Source: Capillidium heterosporum
Taxonomy: Eukaryota > Entomophthoromycota > Entomophthoromycetes > Entomophthorales > Capillidiaceae
Reading direction: 5' to 3'
Assembly: GCA_016630905.1 (NCBI GenBank)
Contig: WBMQ01000007.1
Location: 1,178,001 to 1,242,000 of the forward strand
DNA length: 64,000 bases
Part shown: piece after piece, positions 23,654 to 35,212 of the stretch
Layout of the letters: every line of letters begins with the position of its first letter
Position numbering within the stretch: the stretch's first letter is position 1
Notes under the pieces: generated by a model
Told to the model about the DNA's origin: nothing
The model's database searches: none
What the model saw: the letters and a program-made list of their open reading frames with translations, nothing else
Position numbers and translations under genes: made by a program

Positions 23654-25409
23654 ATGAAACCAGCCCTAACCCTAGACCTAATAAAGAACTGCAAGTCTAC
23701 CAAAGCACGAGTATGTGACCTTACTCTCCCCAACGGTAAGTGCCACCTACCCATGTTTATGCCAGTTGGTACCCAAGGAACTTTGAAGGGGATGACTCCC
23801 TTCCAACTCGAGCAAGCTCAGTGTCAACTTATCTTGGCCAACACCTATCATTTGGTAACTTTTTAACTTTATATTTGTATTTATTTGTTGAATTTCTATT
23901 TTATATTATAGGGACATAGACCAGTAAGATTTTTTGGCTAAAGAACTACTGAAATAACCATTTTAAATTGAATTAAAAGGGACCCGAGCTGTTGATAAAG
24001 GCTGGTGGACTACACAACTTTATGAAGTGGAAACATCCCATACTAACTGTAAATATTTATTTTATTTCGGCTTTGCTCAGTTTTTAACCAAAAATAGGAT
24101 TCAGGAGGTTTCCAGATGGTTTCGTTGTTGAAATTGGCCAAGATAACCGAGGTAATACCTTTATCTATAAATATTTAATTTTGAAATGGTATACTATAGT
24201 CGGGCGTAGAATTCCAATCCCCTCATGATGAGAGCATGATGCTATTGACCCCCGAACATTCCATGTCTATCCAGAATGCTATAGGTGCCGATATTATAAT
24301 GCAATTGGACGACGTCATTAGCTCGACCACCACTGGAGACCGAGTGGAGGAGGCTATGTATCGATCTATTCGATGGTAATATTTAATTACTATTTAAAAA
24401 GATTTCGGCTAATTTCAATGTTTTGTTTTCTGAAATAGGTTGGATAGATGTATAGTTGGTAACAAGAATCCGGAGAAGCAGAACCTGTTTGCAATCATTC
24501 AAGGAGGATTGGACCCTAAGCTTCGTAAGATATGTATTGAAGGTAAAAAATAAGTGGCTATCTGTTTATTGAGATATTTGTATTGCAGAGATGGTTAAAA
24601 GGGATACTCCAGGATACGCTATAGGAGGACTATCTGGTGGAGAGAGTAAGGAGGACTTTTGGAGAATGTAATTTTAAAAAGCTTGTAAACTTTCTAAATG
24701 GTATGTAGTGTCAGCCTATGCACCGACCTCCTCCCCAAAAACAAACCGAATCTACTGTATGGGGGTTGGGTAAGTTTCAGTTTAAAATTTTAATGCAAGT
24801 GAATGGCACTTATATGACCTTTAACTCCAACAGGTACCCTGAAGATCTAGTTGTGTGTACTGCGTTGGGTGTCGATATGTTTGATTGTGGTATGTCTTTT
24901 TAAAATTTAGATAGGTTAAAGCATATACTAACTCATCGGCATTGGTTTATTTTATGTCAAATAGTGTATCCTACCCGTACCGCTGTAAGTCCCAACTATA
25001 TATTTGAAATTGCAAGGTTACTAATCCAGCGTAGAGGTTCGGTAACGGGTTGACTTTTAATGGTATCATCGCCCTAAAACAAGAAAAGTACAAATTCGAC
25101 CCTTCGCCTCTGGAACCAGGATGTGACTGTAGTACCTGTTTAAAGTATTCGAGAGCAACCCTTCATACCATAGTTAACAAGGATACCAACGGGTGCCATT
25201 TGGTAACGGTTCACAATCTACGATTTATGATGCGGCTGATGGAGGGTATTAGGAAAGCGGTTTTGGAAGACCAATTACCTAGCTTTGTCAAAAAGTTCTT
25301 TAAGGATTACTATGGGGAAGTAGAGAAGTATCCAGAGTGGGCTATTAATGCGCTGAAGTCGGTAGGAATTGAATTGGTGGAAGTAGTAATGGATAGAATT
25401 TTAGAATAA
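23654..25409 (+). CDS. QTRT1: Queuine tRNA-ribosyltransferase, catalytic subunit (one frame break)
   Basis: This enzyme exchanges guanine-34 of GUN-anticodon tRNAs for queuine. Eleven exons read from splice sites: 23654-23854, 23912-23923, 23980-24048, 24098-24151, 24200-24375, 24439-24542, 24589-24667, 24709-24769, 24834-24889, 24965-24984, 25035-25409. Visible motifs: [42 protein letters not shown] (general-acid Asp), [32 protein letters not shown] (nucleophile Asp in FDCV) and the zinc site CDCSTC...H. The product would be about 401 aa, against 403 for human QTRT1. The exon total is one base too many: after LPKNKP near 24750 the frame slips before IYCMGVGYPEDL. No alternative splice choice removes this, so it is an assembly error or a recent lesion. 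Exon 2 is only 12 bp. Confidence 0.92.
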
Positions 25410-25937
25410 AATTGAGGTTGAAATGTATTTCCATTTGCTTGATCTTTTGTAACTTTTAATTATATATGAAGTATATTTAGCTTGGTTTTAGCTAAATACA
25501 ATGAGAAAAAGTGCCTATTAAATCTAACTAAAGCTTATAATTCCATTATAGGTACTTCAATTTACCAAATTTTTGTCTTTAGAAGAAAGCTCGATAGTGA
25601 GTGTTGTCAGTTCAACAACTTCATCTTATCTAATAGTATCAATTTATTATACTATAAAAGCAAGCAGTATTTAATATCAAGAATTAAGACGAATAAGCTA
25701 TTTACTTTATCTTTTCGAAAGCAACTGTACCAAGCTAAACTGCCATCGTCCTTTAATGTAAAACTTCAAGTAGCATTTGTAAAGTTTACTTGAGTTCATT
25801 TAATACTACGAAACAAAACTATAAAACTCAAAAGTGGAAAACTTGAACAATTTGATAAAACGTCAAAGACTCTACATCCAAAGATCAAACTACCAATTTC
25901 GTGTTGAAAAATAGTACTTTTACTCTTACTCATCCCT
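25410..25937. other. Convergent spacer QTRT1 / MRPL35
   Basis: 528 bp between the two stop codons. A 103-codon plus-strand frame lies at 25482-25793; it has no recognised motif, and its start sits in the likely 3' UTR of QTRT1. I regard it as chance. Confidence 0.45.
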
Positions 25938-27090
25938 TTAAGCGTTCAAATATCTATTTCTGACTCTACCATCAGGGCCAACTCTAGGGTTGACTTCCGG
26001 TACTTGACCGTATACGGGCTCAGGAAGTTCTAAATAAATACAAATCAATTAAAGAAATTATTGGAAATTATTACTTAGGATATCTCTGTAGATCTCACTG
26101 ACTGTCTCATCATATTTAGATCTAAAGAAGTGCATAGCGTAGGGTGCCAGCTTATATTTAGCAGCCAAACTAGCTAGGCTACAATCTTTAATCTCTTGGT
26201 CAGCTAATTCAAATTTGATAGGCTCTGATTGTTGTAGGAGAACAGTACAGTAACGGTGTAATCCAGTGTTCAACTGAGGGTGGGGGACTAAATAAGGTAC
26301 AACTGACATCTCCACTAGCTGAGACAGAAGTGTTGGTCAAGCTGAGTTTGACATTGGATCTATTTAAATAACTTTATTACTATGGATGTCTTAAATTTAA
26401 AAAATTACTTCAAATAATGGACTTTGCTGTTGAATTTCTGTTGTTCCTGGTTGGGACTATCGACGTCAACTAACATAACGGTATACAGCTTCTCTTCTTC
26501 TTCAAAAGTTTGAGCTACAAAAGTAGGCTCCTTTAAAGTATCAGCAACTTTCAAGGGACTACCCACTTCTACTTCCTTATCGGTAAATTTTACATTCAAC
26601 TCACCTTTCAAGTTGGTAGAAGGAGGTAGTAAATCAGGAAAGACAAACATCTGAGTTAGACGTTGGGTTAAAGTGGGAAGCTTTTGAGTTTGGAAGTGGT
26701 GCTGTAACTTAAACTTGAAAACTGGCTCCGTCAAGTCGAACTTGCCAGATTTGAACTTGGCTTCAGTTTCAGGCAAGTGCAGGTAGGCTTCAACTTGCAA
26801 GTTGAACTTTTGGGTTTCGAGGGCAAATTTAGCAGCTTCGTCCTCTAAATTTTAAAAAAAGAAGAGATAAATATAACTTTTTAAAAACGAATATAAAGAT
26901 GTTTACTTGTAGTCTGTAACTTGGCATCGATAGCTTTGACTTGGTCCAATTTCTCTTGCTTGTAACTGTTTAGGAATTGGGTAGCTTCCACATAAGCCAA
27001 ATCTAGGTTCTTATCGACGACGGTGGAATACTTTTTGAAGCTTTGGAGGTTGATACGTCGCAATGGTAAAAGGCTTTTGGTTAACATCAT
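25938..27090 (-). CDS. MRPL35: Mitochondrial large-subunit ribosomal protein mL38, PEBP fold (one frame break)
   Basis: Four exons on the minus strand: 27090-26907, 26844-26409, 26359-26075 and 26029-25938, giving about 331 aa. The N-terminus MMLTKSLLPLRRINLQSFKKYS is a basic mitochondrial presequence. The middle carries RLTQMFVFPDLLPPSTNL and NVKF, the entry to the phosphatidylethanolamine-binding-protein-like domain typical of mL38, then LYTVMLVDVDSPNQ, VPYLVPHPQLNTGLHRYC and an aromatic-rich end, PEPVYGQVPEVNPRVGP. The exon total is one base too long: between the start of exon 3 and VPYLVPHP (near 26310) the frame must slip by one. No splice alternative was found, so this is a sequence error or a young mutation in a gene expected to be needed for respiration. 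Yeast MRPL35 is a little longer (367 aa). Confidence 0.87.
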
Positions 27091-27659
27091 GTATATTTAG
27101 TAATCTATTTATTTGCTACTCTTGTCTATTTTCGTGGGCTACTGTTGGAAGCTCGATAAGAAACTTTTTTTCCTGATGAATTTGGCTTTGGTTCGTAAGG
27201 ATAATTGGATTTGATTGGTTGTTCTTGCAAAGTTAAAGCTTGGGGGATTTAAACTTTGGGGTAAATTTTTATCTAATGCTTGAAGAGTATTGCAGGCGAA
27301 AGTAAAGATTTGTTCAATTTACATGAAGGTGCAAAATGTTCAAGTACTGATACAATACTCAAATAAACTTTAATGCACTTATATATATACTTTTCACATA
27401 GTATACGATATACTATACCAATATAATCTTGGATATCAGTTTAATTTAAACGAATTATGTATAGTATAATAGATTTCTAAAACCATGTAAAAAACTACAT
27501 CTGCTAGTTCTCTAATAATCTAAATAATTAGGTTGCTAAACCGTATAAAAGTAATATTTTCAACATCTATACTCTTTATCTAAGTGAAATCAAAATCTTT
27601 ATTACCTACAATAGTATCAAACCTCCAATATATGTATATATATTCTAGTTTATTGAATC
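27091..27659. other. Spacer upstream of MRPL35
   Basis: Contains the 5' region of MRPL35 and otherwise AT-rich DNA. No gene or repeat was recognised, and no TATA box at the usual spacing was found for MRPL35. Confidence 0.45.
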
Positions 27660-28905
27660 TATGGCAAATAGTACAGGACTTTTAACATAGCTCAAAAACT
27701 CTACCTTGTTTGTATTGATCTCCATATCTGAATCAAAGGCCAGGCTGAACGTCAGATTCGAGGTAAGAAAGTCGGATGCTGGAAATCTTTTTCACTTCCA
27801 TACTTTATATTGAAGATGTAGCCGACTGAAGTCAATTCATATACTATCAACTTGACAAGCGTATATTTGGATATTGTTTTTGGAAAAGGTAGTAATCCAA
27901 TTCCAAGAGAATGAATTTGCGGTGATAGAGGTCATCTATAGGTAGAACTACTTTGTGGATCAATTCAGTTACATCTTTTGGTAGATTATTACACCTAGTT
28001 CGGTTATTTATTTTAGTTAAAGCGGATTGTATGTATTATCTATGCACTTTGATATTGATAGATATGGCAAAGAAATTGAAATGGTCGTTGAGTATTTTTA
28101 TGTGTGAATCGGCAGCAGGTATCTTTTGTGAGGCATTTGCTGAGCTTGGCAAGTCTGGGAGAGTGCTTAAACTAATTGTAGAGTTATAATCGAGTAACTG
28201 AGGATAGTGAGCGAGGTAGGAATTGATTTAATGCTAAAATAATCGGCAGCAGAAACTTCTTTCAATGTATTCGTTAAACTCGATAGACTTGGTAGGCCAA
28301 TATAATACCCATTGAAATTCTGACTGATTGAATATAAATAAGTGATGGTGGTGATGTTGAAGCCGTTGGCATGTATAAAGTTATTGGGGTGCTAATCAGG
28401 TTTTCGATAAATAAATTGAAAATAGTGTACAGAAAGAGGTTGATGGCAGTAGGATCTTTGGTGGGCGTATCTGAAGTTAAAGATGTTATAGGCTTAGCAT
28501 AAATATCTCTAAAGAAGTCCAAGCATCGGTTGTTGAAGTATTCTAAGTGGAAAGCTTCGAGTAGATTATAAACAGTACTATAAAAATGTTTTTTGTCAGA
28601 CTAACTAGCTTTGGCTTTTGAGGCTATTGGCACTGACTCCATTTTGACTTTGCTATTTCGGTCATCACCAGGTAGGTCAAAATGGACAACCATTTCGTCT
28701 TGAGTCGGCAGTAAACTGGAAGTCTTTAAGGATTTGAAATCTAACTGCAGTACCCACCTCTTGGTAGTCCTATCGAAAGTATACTTGAAGTTCCTCTTCT
28801 GGGAGTATTTGTATCGATCCTAACCTTTAGCACATTTAACTCAGCATTGTCTATAGTTGTCATAGACTTGATTTACACTAGACCTAGTTTTGCTGCACAT
28901 TCTAT
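27660..28905 (-). pseudogene. Decayed zinc-cluster gene (psi-Z4)
   Basis: Aligned by eye with the intact gene at 35213-36511 along its whole length. The zinc-cluster end at 28900-28790 reads VNQVYDNYRQC...RYKYSQKRNFKYTF, so most of the six cysteines are gone. The acidic/Ser-Thr middle at 28530-28270 still has 'PTKDPTAINLFLYTIFNLFIENLISTP', with near-identical text in the intact gene, cut here by single substitutions. The C-terminal domain lies at about 28060-27800, and a 'NKVEFLSYV' end at about 27690 mirrors DKAEFLSYV. Several stops and shifts are present. The copy is closest to the 35-kb gene. Confidence 0.85.
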
Positions 28906-31900
28906 TTAAATCCAAAAATTGTGGTAGCTATATCTAAACTTTGTTTTTTATACTGCTAGATAATTGGATTGTATTCAAACTAGAGTTGTTTTTCACGCTA
29001 CGTCCATAATTTTTGGGGATGTTGATATGTAAGTAGGTTCCAATAGACTTAACTCATATATTGTCTCCATTTTGACTATTAGTATGTTAAAGGTACTCTT
29101 TATGGTAACTAAGTCAAGACTTCTTTGAAGAGGTCTACCTTGCGACACAAATTTGCTGTTAAAAGGATGCATGCACCCACTTCTATTTTGATTCTAAACT
29201 TCCTTAAAGTATCCTCTTCAATAAACCAATCGACACAATAGACTGCAAGTATCGAATATATATATATTAATTTGCAATGAAGTTGTGTAGTTTATTTAAA
29301 CCTACATTCTTTTAATCGAAGTTGTAGCTATGTGAACAGCTAGAAACTCAAATTATCAAAGTTTGTGTTTTAATTCCTCAACAAAACTCGGATACTGCTA
29401 ACTTTAAAAATAAAGTGATGTTGCTTGGTCTCAAAACTTTCATTAATTGAAGTTCTTACAATAGGGTATCAAAATATAATCTTTCTCACTGCTTTCTATT
29501 GGAAATTAGCAGTTTAGTCTCATTACTTCAATTATCTATCAAAACGCGTAAGTTCCCACAAAAGGATTTCAAATGATTAGGAACTTTAAATAAAATTGTT
29601 GCTATAGAATCCAGTCAGGGCTACACCTATTACTAATAAAAGGTAGTTTGGGTCAACAGGCCAACATTTAGTTACTAAAGTTATGGGGTACCTTTTATAT
29701 CAAGTTATCTAGCAAATAACTCAAGCATAACTGCCAAATTATATCTGGTTTACCTTTCAAATTCAAAAAATGACTTTTTTATAGATTCCAAGTGTAGTAT
29801 TTTGCCTTTCATTACAAAATATCAGTAACTAAAACATTTATTTTGGACTTTTATTTGAAGATATGTTGGGATTAAGTCAGCTTTTAATAGAATTCTCAGG
29901 CTGTGGATTTTGCCATATTTAAAAAGTAACTGTGACCATATATATTTGAAGTATAATTATTTCGTATTTAGGCAACTATATACACAGTAGTAGCACTTTA
30001 GATAAGTTTTTCGCTCAAACTCTATTCCTAAATTCGAAAAATTTTACTGTTCAATTTCTGTACAAGCTATATACAATATATTTTGGATGTACAAGTCAGT
30101 AATCGATTGAAAACCCATTATATTAGTAATAAATTCAGCGCTGTTGTATAGTTAAAGGTTGACTAGTGACCAGTTATTTACATTTATAGACTTGCTTTTG
30201 TATTTTATAGAATAAGTAAATTTATGAAAATCAATTTGAAAACTTAAAGAAATAGACTAAATTTCTAGGCCAACTTCCAAACTATCCTATAGGTAGTTGA
30301 GTATACAATGACAACATATCCTTTATCTAATATTAAAAAGTTCAAACATTTGTCATACAATGTGTTGCATATAAACTTTGTCGAGCAAAAACATAACCAT
30401 TTCGTTATAGGCTCCAATATTTAATTTGTGATGCTTTCCCAAAAGTTTAAGCTTTTAACTTTGAAAGTTCCAAAAAGAAAATGTTTGTCAAATTCCAATC
30501 CCAAGCTATAAATCCCAAATAGGAAACTATTTTTGCCACGGGTAAATTGTAACAAATTTGGGTTGGAGTACTAAGCGGATAAAACCTGCCCAAAAAGTCC
30601 TGATCCGCAGACCTAAAAGCCGTTCCAATTCTATAAAATGTAAGAAGAGTATAGGCACTCATGATAATAATCTGAGAGTTTAGATTTTGTGAATGAAATT
30701 GCCTTTTGTTCTGTTCATCTAAGTTGAAAATTGTAATTAGTAGGATTTACTGTTAGCTTAAGAGACTGAGGATGACGAAGGATTCAAATCTATACTTTTA
30801 GTTTGGTCTAGATGATATATGTATATTTAATATATCACTAATTATAACTAAGCTACCGTATTCCTTATTTACACTACATGGCTAGAAGAAAAACTTACAG
30901 CTCGATTAGAATGTATATTTCTTAATAGTTTCAAATTAGTTGAGGAAGCGAAGCTGGGCTAGAGCCATAGTTTAAAATGAGATAATTTTTATACAGCCAA
31001 AAGGTTTTGAATTCCACCACAAGTATACATAATGTTTTAAATATAGATCTTTTCTCTATAAATCTAAATATGGCGGATAGGTTAAAAGTATTGATGTAAA
31101 AATTCTTATAGCTTTGTAACCCTGCTTTCATGAAAATAATAAGAGTATACTATATCCTTTTACTATACTTTATAACTTGTCAGCTTTATCCCAAGTCTAC
31201 ATTCATATATCGGATTCTTCTTCCGCTTTGTATTTAAAGTTCAGTGAAGCGGACAGGTCCACTTTCCGAAAGTTAATCACTTGGTCGGTATAAAAAGAAA
31301 CTTTCAACAGTAGAACTTGTCCACTGCCTATTATTAATGCATATTTTATATGATGACAACTGTGGATACGATGATACTCTGTACTAAATCTTAAAGTTTC
31401 GATAGGCTGATGTTTCAGTAATATTTTCTCAAAATTTTATTCCAATATCCAAGTATATTTGGCATAAAGCCGTCAATAAATATTTGCTTATACTTATAAT
31501 TTAGCTTAGCAGAAATAAATTCGAATATATTTTCAAATTTAAATTAACATGGCTATTTGATAACTCTACTCATCTTTACTGAGCTAGTAGTTGCATATAA
31601 CACCAGGTTAGAAGCTTCTTCTAGATTGATTTTATCTCTATTACGGTGAATATAGTTTAGTAGAGTGTGCTATTTACTATACTTGGGTTCGTAAGATGAA
31701 GCCTTTGGTTAAATATAAGAAATTTAAAAGTATGTAACAGTACCTACACCTTTAGAGATTACCAGGCTAGTAAAGTTTTGCTAAAGTTTGTGGTGATAGA
31801 ACTCATGATACATTAAAGTACTAGTGTTATAAAAGTAGCAAAGTTAAAAGTAATGAGGTCGGAAAGATATTTTTATCATAATCTTCATTTATACTATAAA

Positions 31901-32559
31901 ACTTGTTTTGATAAACATGGAGATTGAGTATCCAAATGTTAAGCACCATATCTGTTTACAGATATAAGCCTTTATACCTACTTGGTTCAAGTGTTTTTGC
32001 TTTGGACAACGTGTTAAAGAAGATTGAATTCACATAAACCTAAAATTCATTTCCTATTTAGGATTTTGGAACCTTGGAATTGGAAGAGATTTCTCCGATT
32101 GGATGGGCTTTTCCAATCTAATTTTCTACTGAAACCTACATCACATCTAGAACTTTCATTGAGATGAATAATCAATTTACTCAACGGACCTCTATATATG
32201 TATGCTTTACGGTGGATACTTAGCCGCCTAGTATATCTTAGGGAGCTTGCTATAGCTGTATAGCCAATTGGCTATAGATATTTCAACAAACGATCTAGAA
32301 CGCTGATCTCTAATCCAAATAGTTTAAATCCAAAAAGAGTTCGGTAAATTGGCTCATTTAATCAAAATTTCAAGGCAAACTTACAAATCTTAACATCCCT
32401 TGACTAATCGACTTTTAAATTCACTAGAGATGCTATCCCTATTACTAATGGATGTTGAAATTCCAATTGATAATAACTTGTATATCTGAAGTCTGCTATA
32501 GCAATCTCATAAGAAGATTAAAATTTAGGAATCAAGTTGAGACATGAAAAGCTACTAAT
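28906..32559. other. 3.6-kb gene-free region
   Basis: No frame matches a known family. Short minus-strand frames (30447-30662, 30931-31131) are low in charged residues and look like chance. A promoter-like string, TTAATCACTTGGTCGGTATAAAA, lies at 31274-31296 but no gene follows it. Otherwise featureless AT-rich DNA. Confidence 0.45.
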
Positions 32560-32930
32560 TGCTACAAAACCTACCTATATGTGGAGCTGAACTAATACGG
32601 ATGTAGGCGATTACTTGGTTTTCAAACTTTGTCATAAAATTAAAGTGAGGAACAGTGTATTTTATCCTAAAACTCTACATATAAATAAAATTATACAAGT
32701 GTAGATAATTATATATATATACTAAATTTGAAGCAAAGTGTAGTTAAAAATCTAGTTCAAACTTGGTATATGCTTAACTAGAGGTGCCTAAAATGTTTAT
32801 TTTGACTACTGGATTTTAAAATGGAAGATGGAAATAGTGTATAGAGCATATAAAAAGTATACTTTTGGATTTAAGGTGCAAACTAGGCCTCTCTTCAATA
32901 ATATATAGGTAGTAGAGTAAATGGCTTAAG
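32560..32930 (-). repeat. Diverged duplicate segment, unit 1
   Basis: Shares two blocks with 34055-34410 in the same order and spacing. Block 1 translates on the minus strand as MTKFENQVIAYIRISSA here and MTKFENQVTIYIQTSST there. Block 2 translates as LVCTLNPKVYF here and LAHTLNPEINF there. Similarity at the protein level suggests two fossils of an unidentified minus-strand gene rather than a mobile repeat. No longer open; family unknown. Confidence 0.5.
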
Positions 32931-34054
32931 AATAACCATGCTTTGTATCTTATACAAACTAAGGATCATTCTGATAATCCAGATATTGTATTATTAGAAA
33001 CAGTATAGTTTTTGTAATGAAATCTCAGAATGTTTCTCTAGAGAATCAGCTTGATAATCCCCCTAGCTGTTCGAACTCTAGTTCTAAAGCCATTTCGACC
33101 TTGCAATAAATTAAATTTCAATTGCATAAGAAGCAATCGTAGAAAGACAGGCTCTTAGCACAAATGTAGAACCTTCAAACTAAACTAACTAACTGACCTT
33201 ACAGTGAACACCAACTATTTTTTGTAATCCGTAACACGTCACAAATGGATTATCCTGGCTTGTCTTCAAGGTACGATGGGTATAAATTATATTTCTAATG
33301 AAGTACTGGTTATCGGCATCTTCACCTTTCTGTCTACCTCTATTCCTATTCCTATATAAATCTCTTGACTTGTGCAGCTTTTTGACAAGTGATTATTTCA
33401 TAGTAAACATTTCTATTTCTTGTATTATAATCACTACATGTCTTTAGTACTGACTTCCTGTAACCTTCAAATTAACCAGGATTAGAACTATAATACTATC
33501 AACTTAAAGAACTTAGAATTAAGATAAAGATTAATGTTGGATTAGCAAAATTAGCACTAAATTAGAATCACTCAGAACTAGGATTGGAGCCGATTAGACA
33601 AGATTAAGAACTAGAACCCCGATAGATACTACCGCTCTCCTTGGCATCATTTGTCTTCATGAGCCAACTTTGGGTTCAGATCACAACTAAAGTATCAGTT
33701 GCTAAAGCAATGGTACTGAGTTCCTTTAGTTTTATTGGTATGATCACCACTATGTTGGTTTACTTCAAACCTAGTCTAGCACCCCTTAAGAGACTTCCTT
33801 ACAGTAGGTTGACTTGTTCAATAAAAATATAAATAGGCTTACAAATCCCAATACCCATTGCCTAATAACTTTCCAAACATATTGTATATTCTAAAAATTA
33901 CCTATGTAAATTAAATTTGCTATTGATTGCCAACTTATGCACTCAATTTTTGATATATAGACCTACAAAAGTCCATAATATTGCAAAGTTTTTAAATTTA
34001 GAAACAAAGCTGAAGTGAAAGAATTATTTATAACTATAAACGCCTTTCTATATA
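32931..34054. other. Spacer between the duplicate segments
   Basis: AT-rich DNA. A 63-codon plus frame (33641-33832) has two hydrophobic stretches but no recognised family. Nothing else supported. Confidence 0.45.
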
Positions 34055-34410
34055 TAGTTGAACTAGTTTGGATGTAGATAGTTACTTGGTTTTCAAATTT
34101 AGTCATCAAATTGGACCGATTAGCCAAATCCATTATTCATAAATCCGCCTATACAAGGAACCATAACATATAAGTGAAGCTGATTACTTATCCTTCAAAT
34201 GAGGCAAGATTTGAAGCAAGAGGGTATAGCAAAGAAGCTAGCTAGAATTTACAGAGAACTTTAATACACCTTAACAGAAAACATCGAAACTATTTCTTTA
34301 ATTATTGAATTTTTGGATGGAAGATGAAATATCCTGCATGATGTGTATCGAAAGTTTATCTCTGGATTTAAAGTATGAGCTAGGTTTTCTTTAACGATGC
34401 ATTTGAGTCG
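34055..34410 (-). repeat. Diverged duplicate segment, unit 2
   Basis: Partner of 32560-32930. The shared DNA core TTACTTGGTTTTCAAA lies in block 1 of both units, and TGGAAGAT followed about 45-50 nt later by TGGATTTAA lies in block 2. The overall identity is moderate and broken by indels, so the duplication is old. Confidence 0.5.
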
Positions 34411-35150
34411 CACAGTAGGTAATTTGATATAAAACTATCCCAAGCCTTCTATCGGAACTAAATAGTGATCTGTTGACTCAATTTATGCAGCTATTAGTAA
34501 TAAGAGCAATCCTGCTAAACTTCCATAACTGCAATTCCATCTAAAACGCTTAATTATTTGAAATGGTTTATGATAGCGCGATGTTTTGGTAGAAATTGTT
34601 AGGTTGGTGAGGTTAAATGACAAATAGGCCACCCTTGCTGCTGAATGAATTCCCTTCTTTGTGTTGAAACTTATTATAAAAGGCATACCAGAAATGCTTA
34701 TTCCAATTACTAAATGATCTGAGATCAAGTAAAATTGCCTTTTCATCCAAAATGCCGAGAAATCGCTTCTTTAGGAAATACAACAAAAAGCTGGATAGTT
34801 TGAGTAAAATGGCAGGCCACATGATCACAGCAATAATAAAAGATGTAGGTTTAAATGAATTACGGATATTCATTACAAACTAGAAGAATAGAATATGATA
34901 CTTGCGGTCTTGACCCAACGACCTTGCAACTTTACTCCATTTTAAATAAACTTACATTACAAAGCCTTTTCCAATATATTTGTAGCTTAACCTTCTTAAT
35001 TGATGGTCTAGAAGGAATTAGTTAAATTTAGAGCTGATAGATGGGTTTAAAATAAGATTTTGAAATTCATATCCATCCCTGCATCACTCTAAAAGGTTAT
35101 GTGATGTGTGAAGACATTTCTAGTTTGAATATAATGTAATCACTTGATGG
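34411..35150. other. Region upstream of zinc-cluster gene Z1
   Basis: Two overlapping minus-strand frames (34483-34746 and 34613-34873) have no recognised domain and are probably chance. The last part holds the promoter of the gene at 35213, including a TAATCACTTG element at 35138-35147 just before its TATA box. Confidence 0.45.
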
Positions 35151-35158
35151 TATAAAAG
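35151..35158 (+). promoter_or_regulatory. TATA box of zinc-cluster gene Z1
   Basis: TATAAAAG 62 bp before the ATG at 35213, preceded by TAATCACTTG. The sister genes have the same box 53-55 bp before their ATG. Confidence 0.65.
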
Positions 35159-35212
35159 GAGGGGCAACGAACTTTAGATGTAACCATCGCAATTCGATTT
35201 GAGTTTATTTAA

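Noticed and set aside
24718-24903. Open frame within QTRT1 (61 codons)
   Set aside because: It crosses two exon-intron boundaries of the transglycosylase in the wrong frame; a shadow.
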